64,000 bases of DNA from a virus. Positions 8,206 through 16,985 of this stretch are shown here, piece by piece. Location: positions 61,584-125,583 of IMG/VR virus record IMGVR_UViG_3300042924_008490. One strand, 5' to 3'. The position numbers and the translations under genes are program-made. Below the pieces are notes generated by a model. The model made no database searches. It worked only from the letters and a program-made list of their open reading frames with translations, and had not been told where the DNA came from. How positions within the stretch are numbered: the first letter of the stretch is position 1; every line of letters begins with the position of its first letter.

Positions 8206-9996
8206 TTATATATAAGTTACATTCTCTATCAAATAAACTGTTTTCTTTTTGGAATCCTCTATACAAACGAAATTTCCAACAGCATTCATTTGAGCCAACT
8301 GAACTGCTTTTGAACTTGTTCCAATTTTTCTGAAATTCTTTCCATCATATACTTTACCATAAAAAGCATCAGTGATACAATCTGCATACATCTCCCTTAT
8401 CACCTCATCAATCTTCTCAAATCCATCATAAAAATCTTTGCAATCTTTATCAATCTTATAAAAATTATATATGATATTCTGCAAAGTTCTTCGGAAAAAA
8501 GAAGCTTTCTCACATTCAATTTTAAAATCCTCAGAAAATTCTTCTATCAAAACATATCCTCTATTTTTCTCATTAACTCCACAATATTTCTTGATGAAAT
8601 ATTCAACAATCTTCACTTGTATTAATATATCAGAATGTTTGCATTTTTCATAAATTTCCCCAAGAATTTTAACTATATTCTCAGTGGAAGTATTCACTTC
8701 CCCATTTTTGCTCAAAAAAGGCTTATATTGAGAAACAAGCGCAACCTTTTTAGCCAAATTCTCAATACCATGCTTTCTTCCATGTATAACAGCTATTCCC
8801 CCTCGAACACCTTGCCCCTCAGAAACAACAGCCAATCCATAAGAATTTATATCTCCATTTGAATCTGCACATTTTAACTTTTTTAACATTTCAATCCCCA
8901 ACATAAGATGTGCTTTCGGTGGCTTGTTCAAAAGAACACATTCCTCAATCTTCAATCCAATATAAGCAAAAAACAAAATAGAATCCTCCAAAGAAGTTCT
9001 CAATATTTCAGGTGTTGGCATATCATCCCTCTCATCCAAATCAATGTCCTTTTGACTTGTAACAAATATCTCCCCATGACAAACCCTTCCAAGCCTTCCA
9101 TACCATTGCCTCATCTCACTTTTTGAAAGTTTGTATCTTACCAATTTGTTCTCACCTTTCTCCAAATGTATTCTTTTTCCATACCCATCAAAATACCCAT
9201 GTGTCAATCCCTTTATAGTTATTCCTGATTGAACCATATTGGTACATATATAAACACAAGAACCCTCATAATTCAAAGCTTCCTCTTGCTCATCAACTTC
9301 TACCTCCCCATGAATATGAAATATTTTCCCCTTGAAACCTTTTGCAACTTCATATGAAAATCTGTCAATCTCCTCTTTTCCTGAAAGTCCAACCAAAACC
9401 CTTCCACCATTCTTTGCAGCAATCATAACAGATTTCTCAGGAGAATCTATGATGGTATATTCAAGGTCAAACATTCTCTCATTATCCAACTTCACAACCC
9501 CTACACTTATACCCCTTTTTTCGTAATAACCTTTATATTTTGGAATATCCAAAGTGGCAGACATCAATACTATTTTCAAACCGTTTTTTGCATACTCAAT
9601 AGCAGCATATAACAATGTTTCTAATATCTTTCCCTGCTCATGGACTTCATCAAAACATACAATTGAACCATAACCTAATTTGGAAGCTACACCTCTCATA
9701 ATAAAAGACCCCTCTGTTATATAACAAACAGAAGAGTCAACATTTTCTTCGCCTTCACCATGAATATATCCTGCAAAACCATCTCCATGTATCGCATTAC
9801 AGCTTTTCATCCCCTCAGTAGCCAATATTCTTCTTGGAACAGTGCAATAAACTTGCTTACCTGAATACTCATTGGCATAATGCGGAACTAACATGGATTT
9901 ACCCGAACTCGTAGGCGTACTGATGATAGTTATTTGATTCTCTTGAAAACTTTGTATAATCTCAGATTTTACCTGCTCTATCGGGAAATTTCTCAT
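8206..9996 (-). CDS. DExH-box (HrpA-like) helicase
   Basis: The 596-residue product has the SF2 motifs of a DEAH/RHA-type NTP-dependent helicase: Walker A STPTSSGKSMLV (residues 25-36), motif Ia TVPRRILATEG, motif II DEVHEQGK (DEVH in place of DEAH), motif III LMSATLD, and a C-terminal motif VI region with MRQWYGRLGRVCHGE. These enzymes usually act on RNA or RNA-DNA hybrids. It could remodel host or phage transcripts; the target is unknown. It follows the fibre genes and has its own A/T late motif. Confidence 0.82.
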   Translation of the reverse strand: MRNFPIEQVKSEIIQSFQENQITIISTPTSSGKSMLVPHYANEYSGKQVYCTVPRRILATEGMKSCNAIHGDGFAGYIHGEGEENVDSSVCYITEGSFIMRGVASKLGYGSIVCFDEVHEQGKILETLLYAAIEYAKNGLKIVLMSATLDIPKYKGYYEKRGISVGVVKLDNERMFDLEYTIIDSPEKSVMIAAKNGGRVLVGLSGKEEIDRFSYEVAKGFKGKIFHIHGEVEVDEQEEALNYEGSCVYICTNMVQSGITIKGLTHGYFDGYGKRIHLEKGENKLVRYKLSKSEMRQWYGRLGRVCHGEIFVTSQKDIDLDERDDMPTPEILRTSLEDSILFFAYIGLKIEECVLLNKPPKAHLMLGIEMLKKLKCADSNGDINSYGLAVVSEGQGVRGGIAVIHGRKHGIENLAKKVALVSQYKPFLSKNGEVNTSTENIVKILGEIYEKCKHSDILIQVKIVEYFIKKYCGVNEKNRGYVLIEEFSEDFKIECEKASFFRRTLQNIIYNFYKIDKDCKDFYDGFEKIDEVIREMYADCITDAFYGKVYDGKNFRKIGTSSKAVQLAQMNAVGNFVCIEDSKKKTVYLIENVTYI

Positions 9997-10003
9997 CTAT
10001 AGT

Positions 10004-10018
10004 CTTTATTATAAATAT
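10004..10018 (-). promoter_or_regulatory. A/T-rich late-promoter-like motif
   Basis: On the minus strand this reads ATATTTATAATAAAG, 7 nt upstream of the helicase start at 9996. It lies in the 22-nt gap after the stop of the preceding gene. Confidence 0.55.
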
Positions 10019-10237
10019 CTACTCTTCAAATAAAGGAGGTGTAGGTTTTGCCACATACTCAATCAAAGGCAAATCTTTTACCCATTGAAATTCAGGTATT
10101 ACACATTGGTCAATTTCTTCAATACTGATAATCCAATTGTCTGAATTGTCTTGCAGGGGATTGAAATAGCTGTCGGGAGCATATAATTGCCCTACCAAAC
10201 TGTCTTTTTCAATTTCTGTTAAAAGTCCTACTTCCAT
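10019..10237 (-). CDS. Small fibre-associated protein (inferred)
   Basis: The 72-residue acidic product (MEVGLLTEIEKDSLVGQLYAP...) contains WIISIEEIDQCV and ends in a Pro-rich tail. It lies 13 nt after the large fibre gene in the same direction, the usual place for a fibre assembly or capping protein. No family was recognised. Confidence 0.6.
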   Translation of the reverse strand: MEVGLLTEIEKDSLVGQLYAPDSYFNPLQDNSDNWIISIEEIDQCVIPEFQWVKDLPLIEYVAKPTPPLFEE

Positions 10238-10250
10238 ATTTTTAATTATT

Positions 10251-11849
10251 TTATACTTGTCTTGCTAAAGTTGTGTTAAATGCCTGAACGGCTGTATAGA
10301 AATTACTTGCATCAGTATCTGTTAAGCCGTCACCGATACTCATAAAAGCATATTGTTTATTAGAATAAAGCCCAGGGTCAGGTCCTGAAAAAGGTTGACT
10401 ATAAGCATTAGCAATAAATATTTTTGTTGTAGCTCTTAAAGCTGCTGCATTAGTAAAACTTACACCTGTTACAAGGTTTCTAAATATTTTTTGTACACTT
10501 CCAACTCTTGTTGCTACATAAAAAGCTGCTGAGTTTGTATCTGTAAATGATATTACATTTGCATTATTTATCCAACCATAAGAACCTGTTGGGGATGCAC
10601 TTCTATCTAACCCAATACCTAATAATGAATTTGAGTTTCCATCATAAGTACCCATTTCTAAATCTGTTGGTGCAGCTTGGTCAGTTCTTGAATAAACACT
10701 TAAATGAACACTATCAGCAGCAGCAAGAGTAGTATTTGGAACTAAAAAAGTATCGGCATATCCATTAGTACCATTTGCTTGAACCCCATTAGAAGTATGT
10801 GTCCACCCTCCAAAAAAAACTAAGCGAAAAGCTGCATTTGTATCTTGAGGATTTACAAGATTCCATTTGTGAGTGCTTGCTGTCCCCCCAATGAACGGAT
10901 AAACTGCTTTCATCTTAGTCCATATTCCTGCTGTTTTTAAATCATTTACAAGACTATTAACTGCTGACTTTTGAGTAGTATTTGTTATTTCTGATGCATA
11001 TAAAAATGCATTTGTTTCATTGTTATATGCTGTATTATAATAATTTACATTTACAGCATTTATATTTCTACTTAATTCATATTGATATCCTTCAACTATC
11101 TGATTAAATACTAATGCTTCTGTATCAGTTAAACTATCACCAATGCTTGCTAATGCACATTCTCTATTTGCATAATATAAAGGACTTCCATTACTATTAA
11201 CAGCACCAATATAAATGTCAATGTTACTTGTAGAACTAGATACTGCTGTTCCAGATAAGACTGTAGAACCATTTTTATAAGTTTTAATAATATTTGAAGC
11301 AGTTCTACTTCCAATATAAAAACCCGTAGAATTGGCTGAAGCTACTGAATCATAAGCAACACCATTATTAAATCTAAAATATGTAAGATTTGAATTTGAT
11401 GAATTTAAGTCTGAGTAAGAATCAGGTGAAGGTCTTAATGCACCCATATCTATTCTTATTGCAGCAGTTGGTAAATTAGTTCTACTATAAAAAGAAAAAT
11501 GTCCACTATTTAAAGATAAATCATTTTGAGTATCAAGAAATGTGTTTGCATAAGCATTTGTACCATTTGGTAATGCTCCTGTTGCAGTATGTGTCCATCC
11601 ACCAATAAACGATAATCTAAAAGCTGCATTAGTATCAGCAGGATTTTTTAAATTGAACTTATGAGTCGCAGCAGTACCCCCTACAAAAGGATACACTGCC
11701 TTCATTTTGCTCCATATTCCTGCAGCTTTCAAATTTATCACAAGATTATTGATAGCGTTCTTTTGAGTGTTATCAGTTATAGCTGCAGCAGTAATAAATG
11801 CTTGAGCATCAGCATCAAATCCACCAAATATATAAGAATTTATTATCAT
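10251..11849 (-). CDS. Tail-fibre/adhesin with internally duplicated domain
   Basis: The 532-residue product consists of two homologous halves. Residues about 10-255 and 280-525 both contain TQKxAxNxLVxxLKxAGIWxKMKAVYPFxGGTAxTHK followed by NLxNPxDTNAAFRL and GGWTHT. The rest is Ser/Thr/Asn/Gly-rich and beta-prone, as in lectin-like (concanavalin-type) fibre domains. A surface adhesin or tail-fibre role fits, with the start overlapping the preceding fibre gene by 4 nt (ATGA). The duplication could give a trimer with two binding tiers. Confidence 0.75.
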   Translation of the reverse strand: MIINSYIFGGFDADAQAFITAAAITDNTQKNAINNLVINLKAAGIWSKMKAVYPFVGGTAATHKFNLKNPADTNAAFRLSFIGGWTHTATGALPNGTNAYANTFLDTQNDLSLNSGHFSFYSRTNLPTAAIRIDMGALRPSPDSYSDLNSSNSNLTYFRFNNGVAYDSVASANSTGFYIGSRTASNIIKTYKNGSTVLSGTAVSSSTSNIDIYIGAVNSNGSPLYYANRECALASIGDSLTDTEALVFNQIVEGYQYELSRNINAVNVNYYNTAYNNETNAFLYASEITNTTQKSAVNSLVNDLKTAGIWTKMKAVYPFIGGTASTHKWNLVNPQDTNAAFRLVFFGGWTHTSNGVQANGTNGYADTFLVPNTTLAAADSVHLSVYSRTDQAAPTDLEMGTYDGNSNSLLGIGLDRSASPTGSYGWINNANVISFTDTNSAAFYVATRVGSVQKIFRNLVTGVSFTNAAALRATTKIFIANAYSQPFSGPDPGLYSNKQYAFMSIGDGLTDTDASNFYTAVQAFNTTLARQV

Positions 11850-13237
11850 ACTCTTGTTCCTATTATTGTCACCTTTAATCCTGTAGCAGTTCCGTTCCCG
11901 ATTTGGTCTACATCTACCGTGATTTCCGCATCATCAGCCAATGCTGTATCAGATATAACAGGAGCTGTAGCAGCAGTTGTACTTGTTTTTTCAGTATTAT
12001 CTATTGTTAATTTTGTACTTAAAATAGATACTCCACCTTCATTTATATCCACAGTGAATATACTTCCCGAAGCCTGTGCAGTTGTTAATGAAGCCCTAAC
12101 AGATGTGACTGTCATCGCATGAGGCATCCTAAATGTTACCTTATTTGTTCCTGCAGTGATAGCAGTTGTTTCATCTGAACATGCAACTTGTATTTCTACA
12201 GGTAAAGGTGCTAACTTACTAATAGCAATAGCAGCACTTGCAGAAACATCTGCATTTACGATTGTACTTGCAGGACTTTGAAATACCCCATTTACAACTT
12301 TTGCAATTCCTGAACCTGCAACTGAAGGTAATGTTGTATGTACATGTGAAGGATGCAATGAATCAAAATAAAATCTTATTTGTCTTGATTGATTAACATT
12401 CTTTTGTGCCCACAATTCAATATAAATTCTATCAGTAGAAAGAATTGTCGTTTGTGGCATTGTAACATTGCCAATGTATTGTGCTATTGTTGTAGGGTCA
12501 TAAACATAAATATCATCAGAACTTGCTAATAATGTTGGTGCAGTTGCTCCATCATATTTATAAACTCTAATCTGAAATTGTGTTTGATTAGCATTACCTG
12601 TTCCACCTAAAATATCAACCCAAATGTTAAAATCCCAAAGACCTGCAGGAATATTTGTAACAGAAGGAGTTCCTACAATAGTAACAAACCCACACACTAA
12701 ACTATAAGAACCTTGAGATAGGTTTGCAGATGTAATAGAACCTGAACCAATGCTATAATTTATACCTAATTGACTTGGTGCAACAGGTGAAGTTGGCAGT
12801 CCTGTTGTCGGAGATATACTTGCTGTATTTTGATAATTGAAATAATAAAATATACCACCTCCGCCTGAACCCCCTGTGGGAACTGACTTAGGAGTCCACT
12901 CACTACCGCTCCATTGTAATGTCTGACCACTTATTGGAACTACATTGCTCACAGCATAGCCTTGCAATGCATCAACTTTAGGATTTGGATATGTTCCCGA
13001 TAAATCACCGCCTGCAGTAGTTCCTGAAATTGATGGAGGATATGCAGCTCCATTTATAGTATTTAAATCAATATTATCAACATTCAACAAATCTTTGTTG
13101 TTCATATCAATATCATTTGAACCTGCATTATTACCTGCAGTTAATACAGAATCTAAATCCTGTGAAACAGTACTTCCTGTGCCACCTGCCTCATAATAAT
13201 CAAAATTAGTAGTAAAAGGATTTATTTTATATGCCAT
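11846..13237 (-). CDS. Tail-fibre protein
   Basis: The 463-residue product begins MAYKINPFTTNFDYYEAGG, a start typical of phage fibre proteins in this group. It continues with SGTTAGGDLSGTYPNPKVDALQG, a fibre motif repeated in many tail proteins, and a Gly-rich hinge (GGSGGGG, near residue 125). The C-terminal part is Ala/Thr/Ser-rich and beta-prone, ending in TATGLKVTIIGTRV. It probably attaches to the tail through the N-terminus. It is first in a fibre operon. Confidence 0.82.
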   Translation of the reverse strand: MAYKINPFTTNFDYYEAGGTGSTVSQDLDSVLTAGNNAGSNDIDMNNKDLLNVDNIDLNTINGAAYPPSISGTTAGGDLSGTYPNPKVDALQGYAVSNVVPISGQTLQWSGSEWTPKSVPTGGSGGGGIFYYFNYQNTASISPTTGLPTSPVAPSQLGINYSIGSGSITSANLSQGSYSLVCGFVTIVGTPSVTNIPAGLWDFNIWVDILGGTGNANQTQFQIRVYKYDGATAPTLLASSDDIYVYDPTTIAQYIGNVTMPQTTILSTDRIYIELWAQKNVNQSRQIRFYFDSLHPSHVHTTLPSVAGSGIAKVVNGVFQSPASTIVNADVSASAAIAISKLAPLPVEIQVACSDETTAITAGTNKVTFRMPHAMTVTSVRASLTTAQASGSIFTVDINEGGVSILSTKLTIDNTEKTSTTAATAPVISDTALADDAEITVDVDQIGNGTATGLKVTIIGTRV

Positions 13238-13241
13238 TTTA

Positions 13242-13367
13242 TTATATTTTATTATAAATATTATAGGTTCTGCTTATTTTTATATTTATCCGAAAATAAT
13301 TACCTTTTAGTTTACTTAATTCATCTAAAATGGCATACATCGTAGCAGGATTTTTACTGTAAGGCAT
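13242..13367 (-). CDS. Very small ORF upstream of the fibre operon
   Basis: The 41-codon frame reads MPYSKNPATMYAILDELSKLKG and ends RTYNIYNKI. An A/T late-promoter-like motif ends 4 nt upstream of its start, and its last codons overlap the similar motif used by the fibre gene. No family was recognised. The start is plausible but not proven. Confidence 0.5.
   Translation of the reverse strand: MPYSKNPATMYAILDELSKLKGNYFRINIKISRTYNIYNKI
13247..13261 (-). promoter_or_regulatory. A/T-rich late-promoter-like motif
   Basis: On the minus strand this reads ATATTTATAATAAAA, 9 nt upstream of the fibre gene start at 13237. Confidence 0.6.
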
Positions 13368-13371
13368 ATTT

Positions 13372-13386
13372 TTTTATTATAAATAT
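13372..13386 (-). promoter_or_regulatory. A/T-rich late-promoter-like motif
   Basis: On the minus strand this reads ATATTTATAATAAAA and precedes the 41-codon frame starting at 13367. A diverging copy for the plus strand is 20 bases to the right. Confidence 0.55.
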
Positions 13387-13405
13387 TTCAATTTCTGTTA
13401 TTATC

Positions 13406-13420
13406 ATATTTATATTAAAA
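13406..13420 (+). promoter_or_regulatory. A/T-rich late-promoter-like motif
   Basis: ATATTTATATTAAAA ends 5 nt upstream of the ATG at 13426. With the minus-strand motif at 13372 it forms a divergent pair. Confidence 0.55.
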
Positions 13421-13425
13421 TTGTT

Positions 13426-13719
13426 ATGGCTGAATATTTCAAAAAGAAAATTATAGGAAAACTCTCAGAGAAACCTATAATCGTCAAAAAAATCACCCCT
13501 CAACCTAAAACCGAAACAATTAACCCAATTGTTGAAGAGGAATCTCCAAAAGAAGAAATTGAAATTTCTGTTGAAGAAATTCAAATCTCTATTGAACCTG
13601 AAACAATTTCAGAAGAACCTATTACAGTTCCGAATGAAACTGTAATTGTTTCCGAAGAACCCGAAGTTCCTCTTGAAGAATCAACACCAAAAAAATCAAG
13701 AAAGAAAAAAATACAATAA
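13426..13719 (+). CDS. Glu/Pro-rich low-complexity protein
   Basis: The 97-residue product has basic ends (FKKKIIGK and KKSRKKKIQ) and an acidic middle rich in Glu, Pro, Ile and Val (for example EEIEISVEEIQISIEPE). It is almost certainly disordered or extended. It is an isolated plus-strand gene inside the minus-strand late block, with its own motif and terminator. Function unknown; a scaffold or linker is possible. Confidence 0.7.
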   Translation: MAEYFKKKIIGKLSEKPIIVKKITPQPKTETINPIVEEESPKEEIEISVEEIQISIEPETISEEPITVPNETVIVSEEPEVPLEESTPKKSRKKKIQ

Positions 13720-13723
13720 AAAA

Positions 13724-13750
13724 AAGGGGCTGCTCAATTGAACAGCCCTT
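13724..13750. terminator. Hairpin terminator
   Basis: The stem GGGCTG / CAGCCC encloses CTCAATTGAA. The flanking A and T/A runs could let it serve both the plus gene ending at 13719 and the opposite strand. Confidence 0.7.
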
Positions 13751-13809
13751 ATATATTTCCCTTTGAAAATATCTCAACTCAATTTTGTAACAAAAATGGT
13801 AAATATTTG

Positions 13810-14145
13810 TTACATCTCATCTTCACATCCACAATCTTCAACCTCATTCATCATGAAATCAAAAACTTGGTCTAAATTGTTCTTTGCAACAGCCACGTGG
13901 TCTTCAGCCCAATCATGACCGTTCTGAAGAATACCTTCAATCTCCTCTCTATCCAATTCCATCAAAAGCTCAATCTGTCTTTTCATCTGTTGCAAATTGG
14001 AAAAAAACATATAATTTTCAGTCAATTCCCCTTGCTTGCTTTTGACTTTCATCATATTTCCCTTTGAAACCATACCCATTTCATTTGAACCCATCTCATC
14101 AGAAACCATTTCTCTGATAATTCTTTTAAAATCATTCATTCTCAT
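13810..14145 (-). CDS. Small protein with variant tag
   Basis: The 111-residue product starts MRMNDFKRIIREMVSDE, a likely variant of the SLNELRxLI tag seen elsewhere. The body is Met/Glu-rich and helical, and it ends in CGCEDEM. Its start overlaps the stop of the two-TM gene upstream by 4 nt. No function was recognised. Confidence 0.68.
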   Translation of the reverse strand: MRMNDFKRIIREMVSDEMGSNEMGMVSKGNMMKVKSKQGELTENYMFFSNLQQMKRQIELLMELDREEIEGILQNGHDWAEDHVAVAKNNLDQVFDFMMNEVEDCGCEDEM

Positions 14146-14477
14146 AACTCTTGTGGATTTTGTGGTAATTGTTCTGTTCCAATTGAAGGCATCTGCTCAA
14201 CTGCTTGTGGAATTTCCTTTGAAACCACTTTTCTCTCCCTTGATTTTCTGAATCCTAACAAACCTGCTCCAATACCAACAAATATGATGCTCTGCGTGAT
14301 AACATCAATATCCTTGTTCAAAAACATCTTGTCAACACATCCCATCAAAAAACAAAGCGTTCCAATGACACATATCAAAACTCCCATAGTTCCCGATGCA
14401 GATGTCTTACCATTCTCATTTGAAGTCATTTGCCCAAATGAAAATCTTTCAATCATACTCTTTAATACTTGTTTCAT
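14142..14477 (-). CDS. Two-TM membrane protein
   Basis: The 111-residue product has two hydrophobic segments, about residues 31-47 (MGVLICVIGTLCFLMG) and 60-76 (TQSIIFVGIGAGLLG), joined by a short polar loop. A basic patch (FRKSRERK) and a Pro/Gln-rich tail follow. The topology would suit a holin or another inner-membrane protein, but no lysis genes are adjacent. A copy of the 56-bp repeat, containing a promoter-like A/T motif, lies immediately upstream. Confidence 0.7.
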   Translation of the reverse strand: MKQVLKSMIERFSFGQMTSNENGKTSASGTMGVLICVIGTLCFLMGCVDKMFLNKDIDVITQSIIFVGIGAGLLGFRKSRERKVVSKEIPQAVEQMPSIGTEQLPQNPQEL

Positions 14478-14486
14478 AATTTTATC

Positions 14487-14542
14487 TTTTTACATATATA
14501 AATATAGGGCAATGGTCAGAAACTTTTCTCGTATCACTCAAA
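14487..14542 (-). repeat. 56-bp direct repeat, copy 1 (remnant of nuclease C-terminus)
   Basis: It matches 15367-15422 with one mismatch. On the minus strand it encodes LSDTRKVSDHCPIFIYVK, the last residues of the DNase I-like protein, but without the rest of the gene. It also contains CCTATATTTATATATG, which resembles the late-promoter motif, 15-20 nt upstream of the gene at 14477. Confidence 0.85.
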
Positions 14543-15328
14543 TTATTTTTTATGCAAATCCCAATACCCATATAATGCCTTCAATATTCTACGCTTGTCA
14601 CCATCCCTCAATGAATCAAACCTCATAATAACACTCTTCTTAAACTTATCAAGCAAATCCTCAAAACTCATCCCATCCCTAAATATATCCGCCATCGTCT
14701 GACTGAACCTCGCCCAATACTCATGTGGTAAACTTAAATATACTTGATACTCCTCATCACTCATATCATTTTCACCCCTTTTGTTATAAAAAGCAACACT
14801 CCTCTTGTCTGATACATACTTTCCACCACTCCTATAAGCATCATAAGCATGCTGCAACTCATGAATCAATGTACTTCTAAAGGAGATTCCCATAGCCTTC
14901 TTAAGAATCTGTTCAGCTTCCGATGAACTAATATCATCAGCCTTCTCGTAAAACCCAACCTGATATACCAAACTACCCTCAAAATCTTTATTATATTTTA
15001 TTTTAACATTCCCATCATAAACCCCCTTCATACGCTTGTTTTTATCTTCATAAAAAACTATATTAACTGAAGAATTCTTGATAAAATCACCTAACAAATC
15101 ATACAACCCCCCATCAGTAATTTCAACCAAACTGATATAGTCACTGTTAAAATAACCATCAACAGGAAGACCTGCATCTATCTGCTTCTTAACCCTCTTG
15201 ACAACAGATAAGTTTTCTTTTGAAAATTTAGCTATAACCTCTTCGGCTAACTTTCGAAGCTCCCCCTGCTCATTGATACCCTCAAAAAGAATTCTATACT
15301 GACCCTCTGTTAATATTAGCTTTTTCAT
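14543..15328 (-). CDS. Tagged zinc metallopeptidase
   Basis: The 261-residue product starts with the tag MKKLILTEGQYRILFEG. The zincin motif HELQHAYDAYRSGG is near residues 158-171, and PHEYWARFSQTMAD about 45 residues later may supply the third ligand (Glu). The middle contains GVYDGNVKIKYN. It is unrelated to the zincin at 3236 outside the tag and HExxH. It sits between two copies of a 56-bp repeat that comes from the end of the nuclease gene upstream, so it may be a later insertion. Confidence 0.8.
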   Translation of the reverse strand: MKKLILTEGQYRILFEGINEQGELRKLAEEVIAKFSKENLSVVKRVKKQIDAGLPVDGYFNSDYISLVEITDGGLYDLLGDFIKNSSVNIVFYEDKNKRMKGVYDGNVKIKYNKDFEGSLVYQVGFYEKADDISSSEAEQILKKAMGISFRSTLIHELQHAYDAYRSGGKYVSDKRSVAFYNKRGENDMSDEEYQVYLSLPHEYWARFSQTMADIFRDGMSFEDLLDKFKKSVIMRFDSLRDGDKRRILKALYGYWDLHKK

Positions 15329-15361
15329 CTTAATACCTAAATATAATTACTTTAGTAACTA

Positions 15362-16219
15362 TCATTTTTTTACATATATAAATATAGGGCAATGGTCAGA
15401 AACTTTTCTCGCATCACTCAAACGAACAAATTTTTTGTAAAAATGCAAAACCCCACTTGAACCAACCTTTACCTTTCTTGAAACAAAAAAATTGTCATAC
15501 TCCTCATTCAACCACTCTCCCCCCTCTTTCATCTTCAATGATGTCCTTTCACCTTTAAACCCAACATTGCACCATACCTTCATCCCATCAAAAGACCTAT
15601 CCCTCTCAGACAAATTAAAGTCACCCATCAATATGAATTTCTTATTCTTATATTTACCTCCAAGAGAACCCAATTCCTTAACCTCCAATGAAGGATTCTT
15701 TTCTTTCGGAACTAAATGAACATTCCCTAAGATATACTCATCAACACCATCAACCAAAAACTTTCCAATATATGGCTCTCTGTTCACAACAGAAGCCAAA
15801 GTAGCTTCCAATGAATGACTAACCAACTTCACCCTATCTTTCCTAAACAAATATGCATACCTCTCTGAACCACTTCCACTCGTGGGATTAGATATAACAT
15901 AATCCCATGAAGCCCCACTTCTATCCAATAAATCATCCAACTTCGCAACAGCCTGTGAACCAAATTCCGAAACAGATACCTCTTGAACTGCAACAATATC
16001 ATAAGAACTCATAATACCACTGATAAAAACCATAACAGAATCATTTGCCATCTTAGACTTTCCAAAATTCTGTATATTCCACGAAAGTATACGCAATTCC
16101 TTTGAATCACTTCTTCCCTTTGAAGCAAAGCTTTGCTGACCAAAGGCTTCAGCCTTTGAAACCAAATTTGCTCCTATGAATATAAAAACTAATACAATTA
16201 TGACAACTATTTTCTTCAT
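15362..16219 (-). CDS. Secreted DNase I-like (EEP family) nuclease
   Basis: The 285-residue product carries a signal peptide (KKIVVIIVLVFIFIGANLVSKAEA, cut near residue 25). It then has all blocks of the endonuclease/exonuclease/phosphatase fold: ILSWNIQNFG, VAVQEV (metal-binding Glu), LGNVHLVP, ILMGDFNLS (catalytic Asp/Asn) and KVSDHCPIFI (catalytic Asp/His). It should be a metal-dependent nuclease acting outside the cytoplasm, perhaps on extracellular or periplasmic DNA. An exported nuclease is unusual in a phage. The last 18 codons are duplicated at 14487. Confidence 0.87.
   Translation of the reverse strand: MKKIVVIIVLVFIFIGANLVSKAEAFGQQSFASKGRSDSKELRILSWNIQNFGKSKMANDSVMVFISGIMSSYDIVAVQEVSVSEFGSQAVAKLDDLLDRSGASWDYVISNPTSGSGSERYAYLFRKDRVKLVSHSLEATLASVVNREPYIGKFLVDGVDEYILGNVHLVPKEKNPSLEVKELGSLGGKYKNKKFILMGDFNLSERDRSFDGMKVWCNVGFKGERTSLKMKEGGEWLNEEYDNFFVSRKVKVGSSGVLHFYKKFVRLSDARKVSDHCPIFIYVKK
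15367..15422 (-). repeat. 56-bp direct repeat, copy 2 (inside the nuclease gene)
   Basis: This is the intact copy, encoding the C-terminus of the DNase I-like protein. It also places the A/T motif about 40-60 nt upstream of the peptidase gene starting at 15328. Confidence 0.85.
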
Positions 16220-16224
16220 TATCC

Positions 16225-16980
16225 TTAAACTTCTACTTGAATGTTTGTATGAGGTATTTCAGGCGCATTTTTCAACGATTTCCATATATACCATGTTGTA
16301 GCTTGAAGTGCTTGCAATCCCACTCCCAATTTATTCGCAGCAGTTCTATAATCATCCATGATTTTCATCCGCATTTTAGTGGAAATTGTTGGAGTCATTT
16401 TTATATTTCTCTTGATACCATACCAAATGTTTATAGCATGAGAATCTAATACCAATGCATCTTTTGTGTAATCAGGGTCAATGAGAGATTTTAAAAATAC
16501 GGATACCTTCGGCCCTCGCACATATCCAATATCTCCACTCTCTAAAATTTTAATAGCCTTCTCTACATTTTTACCATATGCATTAATATTTTTTCGAATC
16601 TCAGGATTTTTAAACATCTGAATGACATTATCTGCAGCTACGAGATTTGCCTTCCATTTATTCCCAGGAGAAAGTACCGCCACAACCGCAGCAGTCACCA
16701 CAAAATCAATATCATGTCTCTGTGCCAAATTTTGAACATTTTCTTTTGAATTATAATACCATCTCCCCCAAAAATCTTTTTCCTCCTCCTCAGCTTCATT
16801 ATACACCGCCATTATATTGGCAACTCCACGACCCTCATCCTGAGAAATACCTATATCCGAAATATTCCTATTATTCTTTCTCTTAGGCTCAACATAATCC
16901 TCATATTCAGTAATATCCTCAAAATTCTCTTGAATAATATTATGGATAATCAACCTTAATTCATTTAAACTTATTTTCAT
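16225..16980 (-). CDS. DUF7178-like phage protein with LNELR tag
   Basis: The 251-residue product starts at the ATG at 16980 with KISLNELRLIIHNIIQENFED, one of the two tags. The body contains VAVLSPGNKWKANLVAADNVI, VSVFLKSL, ALVLDSHAINIWYG and LQATTWYIWK. These blocks recur in a phage protein family that I recall as DUF7178, of unknown function. The fold may be related to helix-hairpin-helix DNA glycosylases, but that is a guess. An upstream in-frame ATG at 17013 is less likely because it would put the tag inside the protein. Confidence 0.72.
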   Translation of the reverse strand: MKISLNELRLIIHNIIQENFEDITEYEDYVEPKRKNNRNISDIGISQDEGRGVANIMAVYNEAEEEEKDFWGRWYYNSKENVQNLAQRHDIDFVVTAAVVAVLSPGNKWKANLVAADNVIQMFKNPEIRKNINAYGKNVEKAIKILESGDIGYVRGPKVSVFLKSLIDPDYTKDALVLDSHAINIWYGIKRNIKMTPTISTKMRMKIMDDYRTAANKLGVGLQALQATTWYIWKSLKNAPEIPHTNIQVEV

Positions 16981-16985
16981 ACGAC

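Noticed and set aside
14142-14477. Calling the two-TM protein a holin
   Set aside because: Topology alone; the lysin candidates are at 33 and 51 kb, not adjacent.
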